Shown: one piece after another, positions 54,937 to 62,917 of the stretch
Numbering within the stretch: the first letter of the stretch is position 1
Layout: each line of letters starts with the position of its first letter
Source of the DNA: Marinimicrococcus flavescens
Lineage (GTDB): Bacteria; Pseudomonadota; Alphaproteobacteria; Geminicoccales; Geminicoccaceae
Assembly (NCBI GenBank): GCA_029211145.1
Contig: JARGEQ010000092.1
Coordinates: 1 to 64,000 of the forward strand
Direction of reading: 5' to 3'
Length of the DNA: 64,000 nucleotides
Program-made: the position numbers and the translations under genes
Notes under the pieces: generated by a model
Told to the model about the DNA's origin: nothing
What the model saw: the letters and a program-made list of their open reading frames with translations, nothing else
Databases searched by the model: none

Positions 54937-55302
54937 TCAGCCCCCGAGCAGCCGCCCGATCTTCTCAAGCAGGCCCGGAAAGACGATGGGCTTGGTGTCG
55001 TACTCGTCGCATCCCGCCGCCAGCGCCTTCTCCCGGTCGCCCGCCATGGCGTGGGCGGTGAGGGCAATGATGGGGATGGCGCTGGTCGCCGAATCGTCCT
55101 TGAGGCGGCGCGTGGCTTCCCAGCCATCGATCACCGGCAGGCTCATGTCCATGAGCACGAGGTCGGGGCGGAGGCTGCGCGCCGCCTCGACGCCGGCCTC
55201 GCCGTCACTCGCGCAGAGCACCTCGTAGCCGCGCCGCTCGAGGCGCCGCGAGAGCATGTCCCGGTTCAGCTCGTTGTCCTCGACGATCAGGATCCTCGGC
55301 AT
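54937..55302 (-). CDS. Single-domain response regulator
   Basis: 121 aa, a bare receiver domain. RILIVEDNELNRDMLSRRL with Glu8-Asp9, phospho-acceptor Asp52 in LVLMDMSLP, Thr in IIALTAHAMAG, and Lys in YDTKPI. Resembles DivK-type regulators by sequence. Between the hybrid kinase and the REC-cyclase in one operon, so it may shuttle phosphate. Confidence 0.93.
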   Translation of the reverse strand: MPRILIVEDNELNRDMLSRRLERRGYEVLCASDGEAGVEAARSLRPDLVLMDMSLPVIDGWEATRRLKDDSATSAIPIIALTAHAMAGDREKALAAGCDEYDTKPIVFPGLLEKIGRLLGG

Positions 55303-55316
55303 CGGGCACGGCTCCT

Positions 55317-58022
55317 TCAGGCGGCGGCTTCCGTCTCGGCGACATGGCGCTTCAAGGCTGCCACCAGCTCGGCACGGCCCCGCTCGCCTTTCATCACGAC
55401 CTCCCCGGCATGGGTCTTGAGCCAGTCCAGCTCGTCGCGCGTGAGATCCTTCGAGGTCACCACGATGACCGGGAGATCGGCGAGCGCGGGGCGCTGCTTG
55501 ACCGCTGCCAGGAGCTGGAACCCGTCCATGCCGGGCATCATCAGGTCGAGAACCATCAGGGTCGGCCGGTGTTCCTCGAGCTCGCGCAGGCCCTGGACCC
55601 CGTCCGCCGCCTCGCGGACATGCCAGCCCTCGCGCGTCAGCAGGCGGTGGAACAGGCTGCGGGTCGGCCCGTCGTCCTCGACCACCAGCACCTCGCGCCG
55701 CCCGCCGCCGACGATGGCCTCGAGTGTCGCCAGGAGCCGTACCGGATCGATAGGCTTGACCAGATGATCGACGGCGCCGAAGGCGAGGCCCATCTCGCGG
55801 TCGGCGACGACCGTGGCGAGGATGACCGGCACGTCGCGGAGGGCCGGATCGGCCCTGATCTCGCGGAGCACCGACCAGCCGTCCTGGCCCGGCATGATGA
55901 TGTCGAGCACGATGGCATCGGGGCGCGCGGCGCGGGCCAGGGCGAGACCCTCCGCTCCGCTCTTGGCCTCGATCGCGACGAAGCCCGCCTCGCGCACCAC
56001 CTCGGCGATGGCGTTGCGCCCGAGCGCCTCGTCGTCGATCACGAGGACCCGGCCGCGGCCCTCGAGGCCGTGCGCGGCCGGGTGCGGCTCTTCCGCTGCC
56101 GGCTCGGGGCAGACGGCCGGGATGCGGAAGCGGAAGGTCGATCCGGCGCCGGGGGTGCTCTCGACCTGCATCGTCCCGCCCATCATCTGGGTGAAGCTCT
56201 GGGTGATGACGAGGCCGAGGCCGGTGCCGCCATAGTTGCGGGAGGTCGAGGTGTCGGCCTGGACGAAAGCCCGGAAGAGCCGGGCCCGCTGCTCCTCCGT
56301 CATGCCGATTCCGGTGTCGCTCACCGCGAAGTCGAGCCAGTCCTGGCCATCCACCTTGCGGCGCGCGACGCTCAGGCGGATCTCGCCGTTCTCGGTGAAC
56401 TTGGCGGCGTTGGAGAGCAGGTTGAACAGATTCTGGCGGAGCTTGGTCCGGTCGGTCCTGATCGTGTCGTCGCCCTCCGTCATCTCGACGAGGAGGTGGT
56501 TGCCGTTGCGGGCGATCAGCGGAGCCACGGTGCTCTCGACATCGGCCAGGAGGGGGCGCAGCGCGAAGCTCTCGACATAGAGCTCCATCTTGCCCGCCTC
56601 GATCTTCGAGAGATCGAGGATGTCGTTGATGAGGCCCAGCAGGTGCCGGCCCGAGCCGGTGATCTTCTCGAGATCGGCCACCGTCCGCTCGTCGCCGCTC
56701 TCGCGGGCGTCCTCGATCAGCATCTCGCCATAACCGATGATGGCGTTGAGCGGTGTCCTGAGCTCGTGGCTCATCGAGGCAAGGAACCGGCTCTTGGCCT
56801 CGTTCGCGGACTCCGCACCGCGGCGCGCCTTCTCGAGCTCGTCCTGGCGGCGCCGCAGGTCGGTGATGTCGGTATAGACCCCGACCGTGCCGCCATCCGG
56901 CGTCTTGCGCCGCACGATGCGGATCCAGGCGTCGCCGGTGAAGCGCTGCTCGATCATGCTGCCGCCGGCGCGGTGCCGCTGCAGGCGCTCGGCCACCCAC
57001 TCCTCGGCGGAGAGGCCCTCCGTCTCGACGGCGCCGCGCTCGACATGGGCGCGCAGCACCTCCTCGAAGCTGCGGCCCGGCGTCATCAGGTCGGCCACCA
57101 GCGGGAAGATCTCGAGATAGCGCGCGTTGACCATCACCAGCCGGTCCTCGGCGTCGTAGAGCACGAATCCGTCGGGGACGGTCTCGATGGCCGTCAAGAT
57201 GGTGTTGTGCTGGCGTCTTGCGGCCTCCTCCAGCTCGCGCCGCGCCTCCTGCGCGTCCTGGAGCATCCGCAGCGTGCGGGCCATCCGGCCGAACTCGTCG
57301 GCGCCCTCCGGCGGCAGCGGGCCCGGCGCCTGGCCGGCGCTCATCCGCTCCATGGCGAGATTGAGCCGGCCGAGGGGCGTCAGGATCGAGCGCAGGACCA
57401 GCAGCGTCAGGAGAACGCCGCCGATCACGATGGAGCCGGCGGCAACGGCGCTTCGCACCAGGGCGGTGTGCGCCGCCGCCGCGGCCTCGTCGCGTGCCCG
57501 GTCGGCCTCGACCTGCAGCCGTTCCACCAGAGCGGCAAGCGCGTCCTCGGCCTGCTGGCTGTGGCGCCGCGCCGCGGCGAGGAGCGTGTTGCCGATCACC
57601 CGCGTGTCGGCGGTGTAGGCGTCGACCGCCTGCGTGGCCAGATCGTAGTAGGCCGAGGCGCCGGACCTTATGTGGGCCGCTGCATCGGGCGCGAAGGCGT
57701 CGAGCCGTGCGAGGTCGCGATCCAGCGCCTGCCGCGCCGCCGCTGCCTGGCGCTCCGAGAGCGTGAGCAGGCTGACCGCGAGGTCGGTCATCCAGTAGCG
57801 CAGCTCGCCGAAGGTGCGCTGCGCGTTGGCGGCGAGCTCGAGCTTGTGGAAACGCTCGTTCGCCGCGTCCATGCGGCGCTGGTTGGCGAGCAGGTCCCAG
57901 GACATCACCGACACGCTGAGCACCAGCGCGCCCAAAAGGACCGCCGAGAGTGCCGTGATCCGCAGCGAGATCGTGCTCGCCCCGATCCGTCCCGGCAGGC
58001 TCCCAAGGGCGGGCGTCGTCAT
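55317..58022 (-). CDS. Hybrid sensor histidine kinase with two receiver domains
   Basis: 901 aa. TM1 (about 24-44), a long periplasmic four-helix-like sensor, TM2 (about 190-210), HAMP, PAS (about 275-390, [20 protein letters not shown]), DHp with His419 ([19 protein letters not shown]), HATPase ([31 protein letters not shown]). Two C-terminal receivers follow (Asp707 in VLDIIMPG; Asp826 in VLDLMMPG). Its start overlaps the haem-protein gene stop (ATGA). The second receiver's Lys position reads MKGERG, so its switch may be altered. Confidence 0.92.
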   Translation of the reverse strand: MTTPALGSLPGRIGASTISLRITALSAVLLGALVLSVSVMSWDLLANQRRMDAANERFHKLELAANAQRTFGELRYWMTDLAVSLLTLSERQAAAARQALDRDLARLDAFAPDAAAHIRSGASAYYDLATQAVDAYTADTRVIGNTLLAAARRHSQQAEDALAALVERLQVEADRARDEAAAAAHTALVRSAVAAGSIVIGGVLLTLLVLRSILTPLGRLNLAMERMSAGQAPGPLPPEGADEFGRMARTLRMLQDAQEARRELEEAARRQHNTILTAIETVPDGFVLYDAEDRLVMVNARYLEIFPLVADLMTPGRSFEEVLRAHVERGAVETEGLSAEEWVAERLQRHRAGGSMIEQRFTGDAWIRIVRRKTPDGGTVGVYTDITDLRRRQDELEKARRGAESANEAKSRFLASMSHELRTPLNAIIGYGEMLIEDARESGDERTVADLEKITGSGRHLLGLINDILDLSKIEAGKMELYVESFALRPLLADVESTVAPLIARNGNHLLVEMTEGDDTIRTDRTKLRQNLFNLLSNAAKFTENGEIRLSVARRKVDGQDWLDFAVSDTGIGMTEEQRARLFRAFVQADTSTSRNYGGTGLGLVITQSFTQMMGGTMQVESTPGAGSTFRFRIPAVCPEPAAEEPHPAAHGLEGRGRVLVIDDEALGRNAIAEVVREAGFVAIEAKSGAEGLALARAARPDAIVLDIIMPGQDGWSVLREIRADPALRDVPVILATVVADREMGLAFGAVDHLVKPIDPVRLLATLEAIVGGGRREVLVVEDDGPTRSLFHRLLTREGWHVREAADGVQGLRELEEHRPTLMVLDLMMPGMDGFQLLAAVKQRPALADLPVIVVTSKDLTRDELDWLKTHAGEVVMKGERGRAELVAALKRHVAETEAAA

Positions 58023-58765
58023 CGAAAGAGCGTGATGCTGGTCGCCCCCCCGAGATCTCCCTCCCGGCCGCCCTCCTTGGGATAGCCGGTGACGTCGGTC
58101 TGGCCCTTGGGCTCGCCATGGCAGCTCAGGCAGGAGGCCGAGTAATATTCGGGGATGAGCATCCGGAAGGCCGGCCGGCCCTCGACCTCGATCGCCTCCG
58201 TATAGGGCTCGCCCATGGGCCAGCCGGGCGTGCCGAGCTCGCTCGCCAGCACGCGCTGTTCCCAGGCGTCGGGGCGTGCCTTGCGGTTGCGCACCAGCTC
58301 GGGCGGCGCGGTGAACTTGACGCGTGCCTCGCTGCCGACCTTCTCGGCGAAGCGCTCGTTGACGAGGCGGGTGTAGGTGGCCGGGAGGAAGCCCTTGAAG
58401 CCCAGCCCCTTCATGTCGATGAGCGCCTCGTTCTCGTCGACGATCTCGCGCATCGCGGCCAGCGCCGCCTCCACCAGCCGCCGCTCGCCCTCCTTCATCC
58501 CCTCGGTGACCGGCGGCTCGCCCCGGCGCTTTTCATAAAGCTCGACGGCCTCGGCCACGACCCGCTCGCCGGTCAGGTTCTTCTCGCCGATGTCCGGGTC
58601 GTTGATGAGGCCCTGATGGGAGGAGACGACGCTTCGTCCTGCGCCGATGATGCCGGCGAGCCGCTCGCCGATGGCCCTCTCCGAGCCGTTGTCGGCAGAA
58701 GCTGCCGCCGCGGCGCATGCCGCCACCACCCCTAAGACGAGCAGACCCTTTCGCGTGCAGCGCAT
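58019..58765 (-). CDS. DUF3365 (Tll0287-like) periplasmic haem protein
   Basis: 248 aa. Signal peptide at 1-24 ([18 protein letters not shown]). The DUF3365 domain contains [19 protein letters not shown] and [16 protein letters not shown]; a c-type haem motif CLSCH is at 212-216. Tll0287-like proteins have a PAS-like fold with covalent haem. First gene of the kinase-regulator-cyclase operon, so it may be a redox or gas sensor module for the hybrid kinase. Confidence 0.88.
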   Translation of the reverse strand: MRCTRKGLLVLGVVAACAAAAASADNGSERAIGERLAGIIGAGRSVVSSHQGLINDPDIGEKNLTGERVVAEAVELYEKRRGEPPVTEGMKEGERRLVEAALAAMREIVDENEALIDMKGLGFKGFLPATYTRLVNERFAEKVGSEARVKFTAPPELVRNRKARPDAWEQRVLASELGTPGWPMGEPYTEAIEVEGRPAFRMLIPEYYSASCLSCHGEPKGQTDVTGYPKEGGREGDLGGATSITLFR

Positions 58766-58970
58766 GCGTCATCTCCCTGCGACGCACCATCATAGCAAAT
58801 TAACATCAGGGGTTCGTGCACCACAACGGAGAGTGTATCGGCCGCCGTCGAGCGTGCGCCGGCTGGAGGGGCGATCTGCTGGGCGCGGACGATGGCCGCA
58901 TCCTCCGGGGCCGCGCGGGCGATGACCGGTGAACGGGGCAGGGCGGAGTCGCGGGGGATGCGCACGGGCG

Positions 58971-58997
58971 AAAAAAAAGCCGGGTCAGAGACCCGGC
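58971..58997 (-). terminator. Terminator of small RNA copy 1
   Basis: GCCGGGTC-TCT-GACCCGGC followed by eight Ts on the minus strand; 8-bp stem with a 3-nt loop. Confidence 0.93.
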
Positions 58998-59138
58998 CAA
59001 GTAGATCAGGGAGGCTAACGTCTGGGAGAGGATCCGAGGACCCTCCTGCCTTCGGGCCTTGCGCCCGAAGGGTGGCCGCTGGCGGAGACCGCCCGACCGG
59101 CAGCAAGGACCCCAGAGGCTCGTCCGTGCTGCGGCGCA
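58971..59138 (-). ncRNA. Small RNA copy 1 (anti-SD sRNA)
   Basis: Minus-strand transcript of about 165 nt. A 7-bp closing stem (TCTGGGG at 59116-59110 with CTCCCAGA near 59028-59021), an inner GGCGG-TCT-CCGCC hairpin, and a 9-bp hairpin with TTGC-type loop (59049-59071). A ~22-nt linker with GCCTCCCT (59015-59008) leads into a GC stem plus eight Ts. The linker is unpaired by eye. GCCUCCCU complements Shine-Dalgarno AGGGAGGC. The start is estimated; a weak CTAGAT box precedes it. Closest to the DUF3365 gene. Confidence 0.75.
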
Positions 59139-59304
59139 ACATCTAGTCGCCCCGCACAGGCTTGGCCAGCACTTTTTTCGGTGTGCATGGCAGAACGTCC
59201 AGTTCTGCAAAGCTGCCGGTTTTTCCTCCCGGAGAAGGGGCTGGGGCGGCAGGTGGCGGGCCCGCAACTCGATGCTGCGGCGCAGGGGCACGAGCGTGCG
59301 GGCG

Positions 59305-59333
59305 AAAAAAAAAAGCCGGGTCAAAGACCCGGC
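59305..59333 (-). terminator. Terminator of small RNA copy 2
   Basis: GCCGGGTC-TTT-GACCCGGC plus ten Ts on the minus strand. Confidence 0.93.
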
Positions 59334-59474
59334 CAAGTAGATCAGGGAGGCTAACGTCTGGGAGAGGATCCGAGGACCCTCCTGCCTTCGGGCCTTGCGC
59401 CCGAAGGGTGGCCGCTGGCGGAGACCGCCCGGCCGGCAGCAAGAACCCCAGAGGCTCGTTCTTGCTGCGCTGCA
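59305..59474 (-). ncRNA. Small RNA copy 2 (anti-SD sRNA)
   Basis: Same architecture as copy 1, with identical linker and closing stem. Differences concentrate in the first 60 nt and in the terminator loop (TTT instead of TCT). Ten Ts follow the terminator stem. Upstream, TCGCCA then 17 nt then TTACAT could serve as a weak promoter. Confidence 0.75.
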
Positions 59475-59637
59475 ACATGTAATCCGTTCGCCCCGGCCTG
59501 GCGAGTCCTTTTTCGCGTCGCATGGCAGAAGTGACTGTTCTGCATGGATAGTGCCGTTCAGGGAGCACTGCTGCCGTCGCCTGCGGGTGCTGGAGCGGCA
59601 TGGTCTGATGCTGCGCTGCAGGAGTGGCGGCCGGGCG

Positions 59638-59664
59638 AAAAAAAAGCCGGGTCAGAGACCCGGC
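59638..59664 (-). terminator. Terminator of small RNA copy 3
   Basis: GCCGGGTC-TCT-GACCCGGC plus eight Ts on the minus strand. It is the first strong terminator after cfa. Confidence 0.93.
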
Positions 59665-59803
59665 CAAGTAGATCAGGGAGGCTAACGTCTGGGAGAGGAT
59701 CCGAGGACCCTCCGTCCTTCGGGCCTTGCGCCCGAGGGGTGGCCGCTGGCGGAGACCGCCCGACCGGCAGCAAAGACCCCAGAGGCTCGCCCTTGCTGCG
59801 CTG
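59638..59803 (-). ncRNA. Small RNA copy 3 (anti-SD sRNA)
   Basis: Same architecture, same linker. The central hairpin has one mismatch relative to copies 1 and 2, and the segment after it differs at two positions. TGGACG and, 17 nt on, TAACTT lie before the presumed start. This copy is nearest to cfa, whose stop is about 95 bp upstream on the same strand, so cfa read-through could also produce it. Confidence 0.75.
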
Positions 59804-59900
59804 CACAAGTTAGGGAGTTCGCATAGAGACGTCCATAGCGGAAACGCGGGGCTGAGATGCGCGAGTCACATGGAAGGATTTTCGGTTCCGAACCGTTGGC

Positions 59901-61025
59901 TCAGTCCAGCGCCACCTGATGGCCGAAACGGTAGCCGCCGGGCAGGGGGCCGGCCGAGAGCACGAGCTGCCAGACCCGCATCTGCTCGGTGCGGAAGGCG
60001 CCGGCGCAGCCCTGCAGATAGAGCTTCCACATCCGGCGGAAGGTTTCACCATAGCGCCCTGCGAGGCGGTCCCAGCCGCCATCGAAGCGCTCGAACCAGG
60101 CCATTAGGGTGCGGTCGTAGTGGGCGCCCTCGAGGGTGTGGAAATGCTCGAGCCGGAGGGCGGCGGGCAGGACGTCGGCGATGTTCGCCACGGTCGGGAA
60201 CTCGACCCCCGGCATCACGTACTTGTCGTACCAGGGATTGATGACGTCCTCCTGCGGGTAGCCCACGGTGTGCAGGAGGAGCAGGCCCTGCGGCACGAGG
60301 CAGCGCGCACAGGCCGCGAAGAAGGCCGGGTAGTGGGCTCTTCCGACATGCTCGAACATGCCCACCGAGACAATTCGCTCGAAGGGCTCGTCTAGATCGC
60401 GATAGTCTTGGTAGCGCAGCTCGACCGGGAGGCCCCGGCAGCGCTCGCGGCCGAGCTCGAGCTGCTCGCGCGAGACCGTCACCCCCACCACGCTGACGCC
60501 GAAGCGCTCGGCCGCATAGGCGGCGAGCCCGCCCCAGCCGCAGCCTATGTCGAGCAGCCGCATGCCCGGCTCGAGCTGCAGCTTGCGGCAGACAAGCTCG
60601 AGCTTGTCGCGCTGCGCCTGCTCGATATCCTCCGCCCGCAGCCAGTAGCCGCACGAATAGATCATCCGCCGGTCGAGCATGATCTCGAAGAGATCGTTGC
60701 CGGCATCGTAGTGGTGGGCGCCGATCTCGAAGGAGCGGCCGCGCGCGCCGAACGGGTTCAGGCGCGCCTTGAAGGCCTCGAAGAGCGCGGTCTTGCGGTC
60801 GATCCTGCCGGCGAGATCGGCGCGGTAGGCCCGCTCGGCCATCTGGTCGACGCGCGCGCAGTCCAGCCAGCCCTCCATGAAGGCCTCGCCGAAGCCGATG
60901 CTGCCGTCTTTGAGGATCCGCTCATAGGCGCGGGCATCGCGCACCTGGAGGTCCCACGGCCGCTCGCCGTCGATGGCGATGTCGGCCTCGGCCAGCAGCT
61001 CGCGAAAGAAACCTTCTGCCGACAT
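59901..61025 (-). CDS. cfa: Cyclopropane-fatty-acyl-phospholipid synthase
   Basis: 374 aa. Substrate helices EAFMEGWLDC, then HHYDAGNDLFEIMLD and MIYSCGYW (102-128), and SAM motif LLDIGCGWGGL (157-167), all diagnostic. It methylenates cis double bonds of membrane phospholipid acyl chains with SAM. The ATG at 61025 follows AAAGGGAGGCGGC. That Shine-Dalgarno sequence is exactly complementary to the linker of the three downstream small RNAs. The enoyl-CoA hydratase-like gene lies 31 bp upstream on the same strand. Confidence 0.95.
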   Translation of the reverse strand: MSAEGFFRELLAEADIAIDGERPWDLQVRDARAYERILKDGSIGFGEAFMEGWLDCARVDQMAERAYRADLAGRIDRKTALFEAFKARLNPFGARGRSFEIGAHHYDAGNDLFEIMLDRRMIYSCGYWLRAEDIEQAQRDKLELVCRKLQLEPGMRLLDIGCGWGGLAAYAAERFGVSVVGVTVSREQLELGRERCRGLPVELRYQDYRDLDEPFERIVSVGMFEHVGRAHYPAFFAACARCLVPQGLLLLHTVGYPQEDVINPWYDKYVMPGVEFPTVANIADVLPAALRLEHFHTLEGAHYDRTLMAWFERFDGGWDRLAGRYGETFRRMWKLYLQGCAGAFRTEQMRVWQLVLSAGPLPGGYRFGHQVALD

Positions 61026-61040
61026 GCCGCCTCCCTTTCG
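61026..61040 (-). promoter_or_regulatory. cfa ribosome binding site with sRNA complementarity
   Basis: Minus-strand AGGGAGGC (61036-61029) lies three bases before the cfa ATG. It pairs over eight consecutive bases with GCCUCCCU in each of the three small RNAs. Binding would block translation initiation. Confidence 0.6.
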
Positions 61041-61056
61041 TGCCTTGGCCCGGCGT

Positions 61057-61863
61057 TCAGCCCGGCGGGTTGCAGGACTGGCCGTGCCGGCCGGCGCCGC
61101 CGGCAAAGCGCGCGGCACCGGCCAGCCCCTCGGTCTCGAGCGCTGCCAGGCCGCCCTGCCATTCGCGCCTCATGGCCTCGCGCAGCTCCAGGCCGTGCTG
61201 GCCGCGCAGCGAGCGCAGGTCGGCGCGCAGGCCGGCCTGCGGGAAGGCCGCCAGGGCGCTGGCCAGGGCCTCGGCCTCGGCGCGCGCCGTGCCACGTGCC
61301 ACGACCCGCTCGCACAGGCCGATCCGCAGACACTCCTCCGCCATCACCCGGCGGCCGGTGAGGATGAGCTCCGTTGCCCGGCCGGCACCCACCAGCCGCG
61401 GCAGACGCACCGTGCCGCCGTCCATGAGCGGAATGCCCCAGCGGCGGTTGAAGACGCCGGCGAAGGCGTCCTCCTCCATGATCCGCAGGTCGCACCACAG
61501 CGCCAGCTCGAGGCCGCCCGCCACCGCCGCGCCACTGATCGCGGCGATCACCGGCTTGTCGAGAGCCAGGCGGGTGGGGCCGAGCGGCCCGCACGGCGGC
61601 TCGCCGTCGCCGTCGGGAAAGCCGTGGCGGGCCAAGGGCTCGGCGCGGTCCAGGAGGCTGGCGCCGTGCTTGAGATCCCAGCCGGCGCAAAAGGAGCCCC
61701 CGGCACCCCAGAGCACGGCGACGCGCTGGCTCTCGTCGGCGTCGAAGGCGAGGAACGCCGCGAGAAGCGCGTCGGCCGTCCCGGGGTCCACGGCGTTGCG
61801 GACGGAAGGGCGGTCCAGGATCACCGTGGACACCGGACCCGACTTCTCGACCTCGACGGCCAT
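61057..61863 (-). CDS. Enoyl-CoA hydratase/isomerase family protein
   Basis: 268 aa crotonase fold. Oxyanion-hole segments GSFCAGWDLK and ISGAAVAGGLELALWCD are present. A catalytic Glu is not at the usual hydratase place: the segment reads FNRRWGIPLMDGGTVRLPRLVG, and the typical first Glu is replaced. GGAGGAAC lies 12 nt before ATG 61863. Could be a crotonase with hydrolase or isomerase activity. Upstream of cfa on the same strand. Confidence 0.85.
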   Translation of the reverse strand: MAVEVEKSGPVSTVILDRPSVRNAVDPGTADALLAAFLAFDADESQRVAVLWGAGGSFCAGWDLKHGASLLDRAEPLARHGFPDGDGEPPCGPLGPTRLALDKPVIAAISGAAVAGGLELALWCDLRIMEEDAFAGVFNRRWGIPLMDGGTVRLPRLVGAGRATELILTGRRVMAEECLRIGLCERVVARGTARAEAEALASALAAFPQAGLRADLRSLRGQHGLELREAMRREWQGGLAALETEGLAGAARFAGGAGRHGQSCNPPG

Positions 61864-61969
61864 GATCCGTTCGTTCCTCCGGGCGGGATGGGTGTATAGT
61901 CGCAAGTCTGCTTCGTCCTGTGCCTGTTGTACAGTGCATGGGAGGGAGGAATGCTTCGGGGGGAACAGA

Positions 61970-62902
61970 ATGGCGCCCGACGAGCGAGCAACCGCACAGG
62001 TTGATTATTTGCGGGCTTCAGGCGGCATCAAGTCGATCGGGGCGGCAGCGGGGCGCGCGGTCGGGCGCTTCTCGCCACGCCATCTCGCCTTTGCCGTGCC
62101 GATCCTGCTGCTGCACCTCGCCTGCGGCCTGATCTTTCTCACGGGCTTCAGCGGCCCGGCCGTGGCGGTGCTGCTGGCCTCCTTCGCGGTGCAGGTCGTC
62201 GGCATCACGCTGGGCTATCACCGCCTGCTGGCTCACGCCTCCTTCAAGACCTTCCGGCCGGTGCGCTTCGTGCTGGCGCTCTGCGGCGTGCTGGCCTGCC
62301 AGAACGGGCCGCTGTGGTGGGTCGGCCACCACCGCCACCACCACCGGCATGCCGACACCGAGGAAGACGTCCATTCCCCGCGCGAGAGCTTCTTTTGGAG
62401 CCACATGGGCTGGCTGTTCTCGCCGGACTGCATCGCGGTGCGCCGCGAGCTGGTCCGCGATCTCGCACGCCTGCCCGAGATGCGCTTCCTCGAGCGCGGC
62501 TTCTATCCGCTGGTGCTGGCCTATGCGGGCCTGCTGTTCCTCCTGGGCGAGGGGTGGCGGGCGCTCGATCCGGCGACGGCGGCCAGCGGCATGCAGTTCG
62601 TCGTGGCCGGCAGCATCATCTCCACGGTCCTGGCCTACCACGCCATCTGGTCGGCCAACTCGGTGTGCCACCGCTTCGGCTCGAGGCGCTTTGCCACCCG
62701 CGACGGCAGCCGCAACAATCTCTGGGTGGCGATCGTCACCTTCGGCGACGGCTGGCACCACAACCACCATTACTGCCCCTGGTCGGCGCGGCACGGTTTC
62801 CGCTGGTGGGAGATCGACCTGAACTACCTGCTGCTGCGCGCCCTCTCGCGGCTGGGCCTGGTCTGGGACATCCGCCTGCCGCCCCCGCGGGCCCGGGGCT
62901 AG
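61970..62902 (+). CDS. Acyl-lipid/acyl-CoA desaturase (membrane di-iron)
   Basis: 310 aa. Four helices and three His boxes: HRLLAH (84-89), HHRHH (120-124), and WHHNHHYCP near residue 265. These bind the two irons that insert a cis (probably delta-9) double bond. The leader contains GGAGGGAGGA 20-30 nt before the ATG, of which AGGGAGG (61943-61949) matches seven bases of the sRNA linker. Divergent from the enoyl-CoA hydratase and cfa. It makes the double bonds that Cfa would then modify. Confidence 0.92.
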   Translation: MAPDERATAQVDYLRASGGIKSIGAAAGRAVGRFSPRHLAFAVPILLLHLACGLIFLTGFSGPAVAVLLASFAVQVVGITLGYHRLLAHASFKTFRPVRFVLALCGVLACQNGPLWWVGHHRHHHRHADTEEDVHSPRESFFWSHMGWLFSPDCIAVRRELVRDLARLPEMRFLERGFYPLVLAYAGLLFLLGEGWRALDPATAASGMQFVVAGSIISTVLAYHAIWSANSVCHRFGSRRFATRDGSRNNLWVAIVTFGDGWHHNHHYCPWSARHGFRWWEIDLNYLLLRALSRLGLVWDIRLPPPRARG

Positions 62903-62917
62903 CGGGAGGGGCCGCTG

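Larger units (their letters stand above)
58966..59806 (-). repeat. Tandem array of three homologous small-RNA units
   Basis: Three copies of a ~177-bp element lie at 58966-59142, 59300-59478 and 59633-59806, with A-tracts 334 and 333 bp apart. The last ~140 nt of each transcript are nearly identical. The spacers are diverged, but copies 1 and 2 still share an upstream box (TTCTGCCATGC then CGAAAAA on the minus strand). No protein-coding gene overlaps them. Confidence 0.92.

Noticed and set aside
54933..55302. Fusion of response regulator and REC-cyclase as one protein
   Set aside because: Separate stop and start codons are present (TGA before ATG at 54935) and both proteins are complete.
54937..58119. 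1060-codon minus-strand ORF
   Set aside because: Frame-shifted shadow of the hybrid kinase; only the terminal 121 codons (response regulator) code for a recognisable protein.
58966..59806. Short open frames repeated in the three sRNA copies (beginning with a MLxRS-like run and continuing EPLG, LLP, GRSPPAAT)
   Set aside because: Differences between copies fall mostly at non-synonymous positions, copy 3 lacks the ATG, and the strong terminator lies inside the frame. An RNA gene explains the conservation better.
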